Under the pieces are notes generated by a model that was not told the DNA's origin, searched no databases, and was given only the letters and a program-made list of their open reading frames with translations. 7,077 bases of DNA from Gammaproteobacteria bacterium (lineage in GTDB: Bacteria; Pseudomonadota; Gammaproteobacteria; Arenicellales; JAOTYS01). A program made the translations under genes and the position numbers. Shown here piece by piece: positions 1-5,327 of this stretch. The first letter of the stretch is position 1; each line of letters opens with the position of its first letter. The stretch lies in assembly GCA_029861795.1 (NCBI GenBank), contig JAOTYS010000246.1:1-7077 (forward strand). The letters are read 5' to 3'.

Positions 1-2
1 TG

Positions 3-1592
3 CTCACAGAACTTGGAATCCTCGCCACGACTTCGGGAAGCGCGAGTAGCGCAAGAGCTACCGATTGGTCCCCTCTTCAAGGCTCAAGTGTAATCATCTG
101 GCCAGATAATGATCCCAGCGGCTTCAAATACGGAAAAGAGGTCGCTAAACGCCTTGAGGGTGTCGCAGCGTTTGTTCGTCTTATCGACATTGCAAAGTTG
201 GAACTGCCCGAGAAAGGCGATGTGGTTGACTGGCTGGCCGAGAATCCAGGAGCAACCAGTGATGATATCTATAACTTGCCTACTGTTGAGCCGCCTAAGC
301 AGCAGAATAAGGAGAAGTCCAGCGATGCACTTTTCCAGGACATCGACCCTTGGCCGGAACCGGTGCATGGCGACGAAGTGCTGCGGGAAGTAGAACAAGC
401 CCTGACGGACTATGTGTCATTACCGCAACACGCCGCAGTTGCGGTGACACTGTGGGTGGTACTCACCTATCTTCACGATAACATCCGCATCTCTCCCATA
501 CTCGGCATTACGTCGCCACAGAAACGATGCGGCAAGACCACCCTGCTTACCATACTTGATAGGTTGGTCTGGCGAGCGCTGCCCACCAATAACATCACGC
601 CAGCCGCGCTGTTTCGGACAACCGAAAAGTTCTCTCCGACGCTCCTGATAGACGAAGCAGATACCTTTCTAGGCCAGAGCGACGAACTGCGAGGCATTGT
701 GAATTCTGGACATACCAAGGCACAGGCGTATGTCATCCGCACCGTTGGTGAGAAACACGAGCCGCAAAAGTTCACGACCTGGGCACCCAAAGCCATTGCG
801 CTGATCGGCAAGCTGCCCGACACGACTCGGGATCGATCCATCGAGATCCGCCTTGAACGCAAAAAATCCGGTGACGTGGTTAAACGGCTACGCCTCGACG
901 GCGATGAAGCCTTTCTGGAGATTCGCCGCAAGCTACTTCGATGGGCTCTAGACTCAATGGAGCAAATCGCTGCAGCCGAACCGGGATTACCCCCGCAGCT
1001 TCATGACCGCGCCGCTGACAATTGGGAGCCTTTACTCGCCATTGCAGAGCGAGCGGGAGGCGATTGGCTGCGAAGGGCCGCTGAGGCCGCGCAAGCTCTC
1101 ACTAAGAGCGACGGTGATGAGGATGGTGCCGACATCCAGCTGCTCGCCGACATCCGCGACATTCTAAGGAATCGCGAATACATCCCGCCTGGAGATCTCC
1201 ATACCAAATTATTAGCACTCGATGATCGACCGTGGGCGGAATGGAGCAAAGGAAGTCCGATCACGAAACGCAAGATCGGGGATGTGTTACGCAAATTCGA
1301 CATTAAATCGCACAGCAAAAGAGCGGGAGAATTTGCGGGACGCGCCTATTGGGAAGAAGACTTTGCGGACGTTTTTGCTCGATATCTTCCAGACACTTCC
1401 GTCCACTGCGGCACAGCGGCACAACGTAGTAACGATGCGGTTCTCAGCGATTCCCACTACGGCACACGAAGCCAAAATGTGCCGCAGTCAAATTCGGGAA
1501 AAGCTAGTGTTTACGCGGGTTGTGCCGCTGTGCCGCAGTCACTTGGGGATAACGGCCCAGACGATGTTTACGTACCCGGCGCGGATGGATGA
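3..1592 (+). CDS. TOPRIM / DUF3631 replication protein (primase-helicase-like), 5' end missing
   Basis: This reading frame is open from base 3, so the gene begins left of the window; 529 residues are visible. The first ATG in frame (198) lies inside the TOPRIM region and is not the real start. Visible residues about 28-95 carry a TOPRIM core (VIIWPDNDPSG, with the DxD acidic pair, then KGDVVDWL), typical of primases of mobile elements. Residues about 168-290 form a P-loop ATPase-like DUF3631 segment: Walker A SPQKRCGKTT (Lys near 178, codon at 534-536), Walker B LLIDEAD (near 214-220), and a TTRDRSIEIRL stretch that may supply an arginine finger. A winged-helix-like region follows (about 380-455). 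The last 65 or so residues are Ser/Gly/Gln-rich, unlike the rest, and are encoded by the inverted-repeat cluster at 1405-1539. The gene overlaps the xis-like gene by 4 bases (ATGA). It probably primes or unwinds DNA for autonomous replication of the element; family assignment is firm, role inferred. Confidence 0.85.
   Translation, partial: LTELGILATTSGSASSARATDWSPLQGSSVIIWPDNDPSGFKYGKEVAKRLEGVAAFVRLIDIAKLELPEKGDVVDWLAENPGATSDDIYNLPTVEPPKQQNKEKSSDALFQDIDPWPEPVHGDEVLREVEQALTDYVSLPQHAAVAVTLWVVLTYLHDNIRISPILGITSPQKRCGKTTLLTILDRLVWRALPTNNITPAALFRTTEKFSPTLLIDEADTFLGQSDELRGIVNSGHTKAQAYVIRTVGEKHEPQKFTTWAPKAIALIGKLPDTTRDRSIEIRLERKKSGDVVKRLRLDGDEAFLEIRRKLLRWALDSMEQIAAAEPGLPPQLHDRAADNWEPLLAIAERAGGDWLRRAAEAAQALTKSDGDEDGADIQLLADIRDILRNREYIPPGDLHTKLLALDDRPWAEWSKGSPITKRKIGDVLRKFDIKSHSKRAGEFAGRAYWEEDFADVFARYLPDTSVHCGTAAQRSNDAVLSDSHYGTRSQNVPQSNSGKASVYAGCAAVPQSLGDNGPDDVYVPGADG
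1405..1539. repeat. Nested dyad-symmetric cluster of TGTGCCGCAGT repeats
   Basis: A perfect 21-bp inverted repeat has arms at 1405-1425 and 1519-1539. Each arm contains two overlapping copies of a GTGCCGC core. Inside it lies a second inverted repeat, 1456-1466 against 1478-1488 (10 of 11 bases pair), with an 11-base loop. Both dyads are centred on base 1472, leaving 30 bases on each side between the stems. The copies run minus, minus, minus, plus, plus, plus. A 13-bp direct repeat (TGTGCCGCAGTCA) occurs at 1478-1490 and 1529-1541. The cluster sits in the coding sequence for the C-terminal tail of the replication protein and ends 49 bases before the xis-like start. Candidate roles are an origin bound by the replication protein, an operator, or an RNA hairpin controlling xis-int; none is shown by sequence alone. 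Confidence 0.85.
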
Positions 1593-1930
1593 CCGACACC
1601 TTACTGTGGAGTATCGATGAAACGGCTCACCAACTCGGTATTTCAACAAGGACTGTACGACGTATGCTATGCAGGGGCGAATTACCTACAGTCCGGATTG
1701 GTCGTGCCTTGCGGATACCGACGCAGGCCGTCCATGAATGGGTGGAACGTCAGGTCGGGGCCGCGCATAATGGATGCCACGTGGGACCGGGCGTGCGTCA
1801 ACAGGAGGTTAACGTATGCCATACAGACGTAAAGACAGTACCGTTTGGTGGGCGTCGTACGCCGACGCAAGCGGCAAAAGAGTTAGACGTTCTACTGGAA
1901 CAACGGACCGAAGGGAAGCAGCAGCTTTAG
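1589..1930 (+). CDS. Excisionase-like helix-turn-helix protein (MerR/HTH_17 type)
   Basis: This encodes a 113-residue protein. Residues about 8-54 form a winged helix-turn-helix of the excisionase/HTH_17 kind: DETAHQLGISTRTVRRML is the helix-turn-helix, followed by the wing GELPTVRIGRALRIP and a helix AVHEWVE. Such small proteins bind DNA at attachment sites to direct excision by a tyrosine recombinase, or regulate its gene. The ATG overlaps the stop of the upstream gene (ATGA) and has no good Shine-Dalgarno sequence of its own, which suggests translational coupling. The last 38 or so codons overlap the integrase gene by 115 bases in another frame. That tail (residues 60-113) has no recognisable domain, so a frameshift after the HTH that lengthened the protein cannot be excluded. 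The HTH call is strong; the excisionase role rests on position next to the integrase. Confidence 0.75.
   Translation: MTDTLLWSIDETAHQLGISTRTVRRMLCRGELPTVRIGRALRIPTQAVHEWVERQVGAAHNGCHVGPGVRQQEVNVCHTDVKTVPFGGRRTPTQAAKELDVLLEQRTEGKQQL
1803..1808 (+). promoter_or_regulatory. Strong Shine-Dalgarno sequence for the integrase
   Basis: AGGAGG lies 7 bases before the ATG at 1816. It fixes the integrase start inside the 3' part of the xis-like gene, so the 115-base overlap is a genuine property of the integrase start and not an overlong prediction of that gene. Confidence 0.8.
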
Positions 1931-2877
1931 AGGCCAAATGGAAGCTAGAAGCCTTTAGGCAGCAGAAGTGGGCGGAGTCACCGTCACGAACATTTGAGGA
2001 ACTGATGGTAGCTTATCTCAAAGCGACACAGGAGGAGAAACGGAGTGCCGAGCGTGATCGACGATGCGTCCGGCATCTCCGAGACCACTTCGGTGGCAGG
2101 AACCTGGAAACCCTGGGTGCCAGAGATATCCGAGCTTTTATCACACGGAGAAGGGACGTTGGCGTCAAGCCTGCCACGATCAACAGGGAGCTGGCCGTGT
2201 TGTCCGCAGCGATCAATTACGCGGTACAAGAATGGGAGTGGGAGGTTCCGAACCCTGTGATCGGCCGCAAGCCAAAGCAACCCGAAGGTCGGGTTCGCTG
2301 GATCTCGCAAAGCGAGGCGGAGGCGCTCATTCGAGCCGCCGAACGCGAGTCTAAAGCGCCACACCTGGCAGACTTTATCCGTTTGGCCCTCCATACAGGT
2401 TGTCGGCGCGGCGAGCTCCTCGGCCTCGAGTGGTCTCGGGTCGATCTGAAACAGGAACTGATCTACTTAGAGGGAGTCCACACCAAATCTGGGAAGCGAA
2501 GGTCGATACCGATCAACCAGACGGCACGGGCGGCGTTGATCAATCGTGCCCGATTCCGAGCTGAGCATTGCCCTGCGACTCCTTGGGTGTTTTGCAATCG
2601 CCAAGGCAGGCGCATCAGGTCGGTGCGACGCTCGTTCTGCACGGCTTGTGCGCGAGTCGGCATATCTGACTTTCGGATTCACGACTTGCGACACACGTGT
2701 GCAGCCTGGTTGGTGAGCAGCGGTGTGCCCCTTCCAGAAGTCCGAGATCTCTTAGGTCATTCCACGGTCACGATGACAGAGAAGTATGCGCACCTGGCGC
2801 CAGATAATGTTCGTGCCGCCGTCGCAGTTTTAGATGGAAATCGGTCACGTTTTGGTCACGCTGTGAGCGCAAAGTGA
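1816..2877 (+). CDS. int: Tyrosine recombinase (site-specific integrase) of the mobile element
   Basis: This is a complete 353-residue phage-type integrase that recombines the element with a chromosomal attachment site. Residues 1-50 form a basic N-terminal arm-binding region, 55-150 the SAM-like core-binding domain, and 165-335 the catalytic domain. All expected catalytic residues are visible: Arg197 (TGCRRGELLGL), Lys224 (HTKSGKRRSIPI), His289 and Arg292 (HDLRHT), His315 (LLGHS) and the nucleophile Tyr324 (EKYAHLAP). There is no frameshift or internal stop, so it looks active. It follows the replication and xis-like genes in the same direction, and its start has a strong AGGAGG site. Its stop is 31 bases from the 3' end of the tRNA-Met gene, which marks that tRNA as the likely integration target. 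The family call is secure; the exact att core is not determinable here. Confidence 0.95.
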   Translation: MPYRRKDSTVWWASYADASGKRVRRSTGTTDRREAAALEAKWKLEAFRQQKWAESPSRTFEELMVAYLKATQEEKRSAERDRRCVRHLRDHFGGRNLETLGARDIRAFITRRRDVGVKPATINRELAVLSAAINYAVQEWEWEVPNPVIGRKPKQPEGRVRWISQSEAEALIRAAERESKAPHLADFIRLALHTGCRRGELLGLEWSRVDLKQELIYLEGVHTKSGKRRSIPINQTARAALINRARFRAEHCPATPWVFCNRQGRRIRSVRRSFCTACARVGISDFRIHDLRHTCAAWLVSSGVPLPEVRDLLGHSTVTMTEKYAHLAPDNVRAAVAVLDGNRSRFGHAVSAK

Positions 2878-2908
2878 GGAGAGTGGTGCGATAAGTGGTT
2901 GATTTGTT

Positions 2909-2945
2909 TGGTGGCTATGGGTGGACTCGAACCACCGACGCCGGC
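2909..2945. other. Probable attachment-site half (att) within the 3' part of tRNA-Met
   Basis: The integrase gene ends just outside the 3' end of the tRNA gene. Elements of this type usually recombine within the T-arm/acceptor 3' segment and restore the tRNA gene. The interval given covers the CCA end, acceptor 3' strand, T arm and variable loop. No second copy of this segment is present in the window; it would be expected at the far left end of the element. The position is inferred from gene context, not from a visible direct repeat. Confidence 0.5.
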
Positions 2946-2985
2946 ATTATGAGTGCCGTGCTCTAACCGACTGAGCTACATAGCC
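2909..2985 (-). tRNA. tRNA-Met (CAT anticodon, elongator)
   Basis: The minus strand folds into a full cloverleaf of 77 bases including an encoded CCA (2909-2911). The acceptor stem is GGCTATG with CATAGCC and discriminator A. The D arm is TAGCTCAGTCGGTTAGAGCA. The anticodon stem CGGCA/TGCCG encloses loop CTCATAA (anticodon at 2949-2951), and the T arm is GGTGG-TTCGAGT-CCACC. The GGCTA acceptor start and D arm resemble E. coli elongator tRNA-Met rather than initiator tRNA (no C1:A72 mismatch). A tRNA-Ile2 with modified CAU anticodon is less likely. The location after ychF matches the gene order I recall from Pseudomonas, supporting Met. It is the likely insertion target of the element. Confidence 0.93.
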
Positions 2986-3003
2986 ACGATAGAAGGGAGC
3001 GAA

Positions 3004-3032
3004 AAGATACAAGAGAAAACAATGTAGGGCAA
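3004..3032 (-). promoter_or_regulatory. Putative sigma70 promoter for tRNA-Met
   Basis: On the minus strand, TTGCCC (3027-3032) and TATCTT (3004-3009) are separated by exactly 17 bases; each matches 4 of 6 consensus positions. The -10 ends 18 bases before the first base of the tRNA, leaving room for a short 5' leader. The sequence after the -10 includes GCTCCC, a GC-rich discriminator-like stretch of the kind seen at stable-RNA promoters. The promoter lies between the REP array and the tRNA, so the tRNA could be transcribed independently of ychF. Confidence 0.55.
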
Positions 3033-3064
3033 TCTGGGTTACACAGGATTTCGGGATGTCACAT

Positions 3065-3087
3065 TCGCGGCTGGAAGCCGCTCCTAC
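3065..3087 (-). repeat. REP type A, copy 1
   Basis: GTAG-headed 23-base element read on the minus strand, with a 6-bp stem GCGGCT/AGCCGC and loop TCC. It is preceded on the plus strand by GATGTCACATTCG, shared with the third copy. Confidence 0.85.
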
Positions 3088-3139
3088 GTTGGATGTTACA
3101 TTCGCGACTCGAATCCGCCTCACGAATCAGTTAAACGGG

Positions 3140-3166
3140 GTAGGAGCACCTTCTAGGTGCGACAGG
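3140..3166 (+). repeat. REP type B, copy 1
   Basis: GTAG-headed 27-base element on the plus strand with stem GCACCT/AGGTGC and loop TCT, ending CGACAGG. It lies 52 bases after type A copy 1. Confidence 0.85.
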
Positions 3167-3180
3167 CGGATATCAATGAT

Positions 3181-3203
3181 TCGCGGCTGGAAGCCGCTCC
3201 TAC
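3181..3203 (-). repeat. REP type A, copy 2
   Basis: Identical to copy 1. Its unit is cut short after 58 bases and has no type B partner, so the array appears to have lost about half a unit here. Confidence 0.85.
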
Positions 3204-3238
3204 GTTGGATGTTACATTCGGCACTGAAGATGTCACAT

Positions 3239-3260
3239 TCGGGCTGGAAGCCGCTTCTAC
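3239..3260 (-). repeat. REP type A, copy 3 (variant)
   Basis: One base is missing at the stem base (CGGG instead of CGCGG on the plus strand). The head reads GTAGAAG instead of GTAGGAG on the minus strand. The same head change occurs in its type B partner at 3313. Confidence 0.85.
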
Positions 3261-3312
3261 GTTGGATGTTGCATTCGCCACTCGAATCCGCCTCACGAAT
3301 CAGTTAAACGGG

Positions 3313-3339
3313 GTAGAAGCACCTTCTAGGTGCGACAGG
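3313..3339 (+). repeat. REP type B, copy 2 (variant)
   Basis: Same stem-loop as the other type B copies, but the head reads GTAGAAG. The spacer to the next type A is 16 rather than 14 bases. Confidence 0.85.
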
Positions 3340-3355
3340 TTCGGATATCAATGAT

Positions 3356-3378
3356 TCGCGGCTGGAAGCCGCTCCTAC
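3356..3378 (-). repeat. REP type A, copy 4
   Basis: Identical to copy 1; exactly 116 bases before copy 5. Confidence 0.85.
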
Positions 3379-3430
3379 GTTAGATGTTACATTCGCCACT
3401 CGAACCCGCCTCACGAATCAGTTAAACGGG

Positions 3431-3457
3431 GTAGGAGCACCTTCTAGGTGCGACAGG
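3431..3457 (+). repeat. REP type B, copy 3
   Basis: Identical to type B copy 1, with the same 52-base spacer from its type A partner and the same 14-base spacer to the next type A. Confidence 0.85.
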
Positions 3458-3471
3458 CGGATATCAATGAT

Positions 3472-3494
3472 TCGCGGCTGGAAGCCGCTCCTAC
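3472..3494 (-). repeat. REP type A, copy 5 (end of array)
   Basis: Identical to copy 1. It begins 12 bases after the ychF stop in the direction of ychF transcription, so its hairpin would lie at the 3' end of the operon mRNA and could stabilise it. No T-run follows, so it is not a classical intrinsic terminator. Confidence 0.85.
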
Positions 3495-3506
3495 CAAACA
3501 ATAAGG

Positions 3507-4598
3507 TCAGACATTAAACCTGAAGTGCATCACATCGCCGTCGTGCACCTCATAATCCTTACCCTCGACCCTTAGCTTACCTGCTTCTTTGGCGCCTTGT
3601 TCGCCTTGGCGTGAGTCGAAGTCCTGGTAGGAAATGGCTTCGGCACGGATAAAGCCGCGCTCAAAATCAGTGTGAATCGTAGCCGCAGCTTGCGGTGCAA
3701 GGGTACCCGCCGGGATGGTCCAGGCCCGTACCTCTTTAGGACCTGCTGTGAAGAATGTCCTGAGCCGAAGTAAGCGATACCCGGCTCGAATCACTTTGTT
3801 GAGACCGGGTTCATCGAGTCCCATTTCCTTAAGAAACACAAGCTTTTCCTCATCGTCCATGTCGGCGAGCTCCGCCTCAATTGCTGCACAGATCACAACA
3901 ACTTCCGCCTGCTCTTGGGCCGCGGTCAATTTGATAGCCTCGATCGCGGAATTATCATTAAAACCTTCTTCGTCGACGTTTGCGATATACATCACAGGTT
4001 TGATAGTCAACAGGTGAAGGTAGTTAACCAACGCGCGTTCATCAGACGCAAAAGTGTGAGTGCGGACCGGGTGCCCAGCGTCCAAGTGATCGCGCACTCG
4101 GGCGAGTAGCTCACGGAGTTTAACCTGATCCTTATTGCCGGCCTTTGAATCTCTGCTGGCCCTATCATGCGCCTTTTCCACTGTGCCGAGATCGGCCAGC
4201 GCAAGCTCAGTATTGACGACCTCGATGTCCGAAGCGGGATCAACGCTAACGCCAACGTGTGTCACATTCTCATCATCGAAAGCGCGTACCACATGAGCGA
4301 TCGCATCAACTTCACGGATATGTGCGAGAAACTTGTTGCCTAACCCCTCTCCACGGGACGCTCCCTTAACGAGGCCGGCGATATCCACAAACTCCAGCGT
4401 GGTGGGCACAACTTTTTTCGGTTCGACAATAGCTGCGATTCGATCGAGCCGAGAATCAGGAACTGCGACGAGCCCGACATTGGGATCGATGGTACAAAAA
4501 GGATAGTTCTCAGCCTGGACGCTGGAACGCGTCAGGGCGTTAAACAACGTCGACTTTCCGACATTGGGTAACCCCACAATGCCACAGCGAAATCCCAT
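3507..4598 (-). CDS. ychF: Redox-responsive ribosome-associated ATPase YchF (OLA1 family)
   Basis: This 363-residue protein is the same length as E. coli YchF and very similar along its whole length. YchF is an Obg-family P-loop protein that prefers ATP, binds ribosomes and affects translation and stress responses in the cytoplasm. Visible motifs are G1 GLPNVGKS (residues 9-16), G3 DIAGL, the family NVDE motif in place of the GTP-specifying NKxD, a coiled-coil middle segment, and a C-terminal TGS domain ending [11 protein letters not shown]. The ATG chosen (4596-4598) gives the conserved start [10 protein letters not shown] longer frame to 4640 adds 14 unconserved residues inside pth. The start overlaps the pth stop as TAATG, with no good Shine-Dalgarno site, so translation is probably coupled. 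It is the last protein gene of the operon before the REP array. Confidence 0.96.
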   Translation of the reverse strand: MGFRCGIVGLPNVGKSTLFNALTRSSVQAENYPFCTIDPNVGLVAVPDSRLDRIAAIVEPKKVVPTTLEFVDIAGLVKGASRGEGLGNKFLAHIREVDAIAHVVRAFDDENVTHVGVSVDPASDIEVVNTELALADLGTVEKAHDRASRDSKAGNKDQVKLRELLARVRDHLDAGHPVRTHTFASDERALVNYLHLLTIKPVMYIANVDEEGFNDNSAIEAIKLTAAQEQAEVVVICAAIEAELADMDDEEKLVFLKEMGLDEPGLNKVIRAGYRLLRLRTFFTAGPKEVRAWTIPAGTLAPQAAATIHTDFERGFIRAEAISYQDFDSRQGEQGAKEAGKLRVEGKDYEVHDGDVMHFRFNV

Positions 4599-5209
4599 TA
4601 GCTTTGTGGCTTCGTGGTAGGAGTTTCTACCTGATCCCACGCATGCAGAGCATTCATTACCTTGTCATAGTGCCCGCATACCATATCATCGAGCTCGGTC
4701 ATCGCTCTGTCGATCGCCTCGGCAATCAAAGACTCTTCTTCGACGGGCGCGCGCTTTAGCACATAGGATGTAACCAAGTGACTGGACCCAGGGTGTCCGA
4801 TCCCTATTCGCAGTCGAACGAAATCTCGAGACTGCCACCTCTGCACAATGTCACGCAATCCGTTGTGACCGCCGTGTCCGCCGTCGCGCTTAAGCCGCAC
4901 GGCACCCGGTGGCAGGTCTAGCTCATCGTGGGCCACAAGAAACTCTGGCGGTGCAAGTTTGTAATAGGACGCGAATGTGACCACAGAATTGCCACTGTTG
5001 TTCATGTAGTCTTGCGGCGCCACCAGCCACACCGTTTGTCCGGCAATAACAGCTCGTCCAACATTGGCTTGGAAGCGTGATTCGAACTTAAGCTTGGCTC
5101 CGGCGCGGCCCGCGACCCGATCCAAGAATTGAAATCCTGCATTGTGTCGCGAGAGGGCGTACTGCGAACCAGGATTTCCCAAACCAACAATTGCAGAGAT
5201 ACGGGTCAC
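4598..5209 (-). CDS. pth: Peptidyl-tRNA hydrolase
   Basis: This 203-residue enzyme cleaves the ester bond of peptidyl-tRNA released from stalled ribosomes, recycling tRNA in the cytoplasm. The family active-site residues are all present: Asn12 (GLGNPG), His22 (RHNAG, catalytic), Asn70 (MNNSG), Asp95 (AHDELDLP) and Asn116 (GGHGGHNGL). The [10 protein letters not shown] segment is also present. The start is GTG at 5207-5209; an in-frame TAG lies shortly upstream and no other start codon lies between, so GTG is the only reasonable choice giving the conserved IVGLGNPG N-terminus. No clear Shine-Dalgarno sequence precedes it. The C-terminal end is about ten residues longer than in E. coli. The stop overlaps the ychF start by one base, and 117-118 bases separate it from rplY upstream. 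Confidence 0.96.
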   Translation of the reverse strand: MTRISAIVGLGNPGSQYALSRHNAGFQFLDRVAGRAGAKLKFESRFQANVGRAVIAGQTVWLVAPQDYMNNSGNSVVTFASYYKLAPPEFLVAHDELDLPPGAVRLKRDGGHGGHNGLRDIVQRWQSRDFVRLRIGIGHPGSSHLVTSYVLKRAPVEEESLIAEAIDRAMTELDDMVCGHYDKVMNALHAWDQVETPTTKPQS

Positions 5210-5327
5210 GAAAGGATGCGCGAACTAGTGCGACGAGTTGTCACAAGTGACAGCGTAGTGCGGCCGGAGCCATGGACTCGGGCCACGCTTACTTGATTTG
5301 AAATCGACCAGGTAGCTTGCGTGCCAG
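5210..5327 (-). other. Intergenic leader between rplY and pth
   Basis: This 118-base gap is the longest inside the operon. It holds a perfect inverted repeat, TGTCAC-AA-GTGACA (5239-5252), 30 bases upstream of the pth start. I see no convincing -35/-10 pair and no T-run terminator. It may be a leader of a separate pth-ychF transcript or only a spacer. Confidence 0.4.

Larger units (their letters stand above)
3053..3494. repeat. Tandem array of GTAG-type REP hairpins (BIME-like), 116-bp unit
   Basis: This array fills most of the gene-free stretch between tRNA-Met and ychF. Two hairpin families alternate in opposite orientations. Type A has its GTAG head on the minus strand (stem GCGGCT/AGCCGC). 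Type B has its GTAG head on the plus strand (stem GCACCT/AGGTGC). The units are 3065-3180 (116 bp), 3181-3238 (58 bp, lacking type B), 3239-3355 (117 bp), 3356-3471 (116 bp), and a final lone type A (3472-3494). In the three full units the A-to-B spacer is 52 bases and nearly identical in sequence. GTAG-headed REPs are known to be mobilised by REP-associated tyrosine transposases (RAYTs); no such gene is in the window. The short open frames here are by-products of the repeats. Confidence 0.9.

Noticed and set aside
473..931. Long minus-strand open frame (152 codons) opposite the replication gene
   Set aside because: It is antisense to the conserved DUF3631 ATPase region, has no recognisable motif and is explained by codon bias of the real gene.
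1222..1620. Plus-strand open frame of 132 codons overlapping the end of the replication gene
   Set aside because: It lies in a different frame of the clearly coding DUF3631 C-terminal region and shows no domain. The winged-helix-like protein sequence is in the main frame.
2909..2985. tRNA-Ile2 (CAU modified to lysidine) or initiator tRNA-Met instead of elongator tRNA-Met
   Set aside because: The acceptor and D arm match elongator Met better, the first base pair is G-C rather than the initiator mismatch, and the position after ychF fits tRNA-Met. An experimental check would be needed for absolute exclusion of Ile2.
3056..3354. Two short overlapping open frames between tRNA-Met and ychF
   Set aside because: Their peptides are just translations of the REP units (repeated LEAAPTLDV and similar) with no sign of protein-level conservation.
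3065..3494. CRISPR array
   Set aside because: Repeats alternate in two families and orientations, form hairpins with GTAG heads, and the spacers are nearly identical to each other. There is no cas gene.
3472..3494. Intrinsic terminator after ychF
   Set aside because: The hairpin is present but is not followed by a run of T on the minus strand; it is an ordinary REP copy.
4599..4640. N-terminal extension of YchF by 14 residues
   Set aside because: The family begins [16 protein letters not shown], matching the ATG at 4598, and the extension lies within pth.
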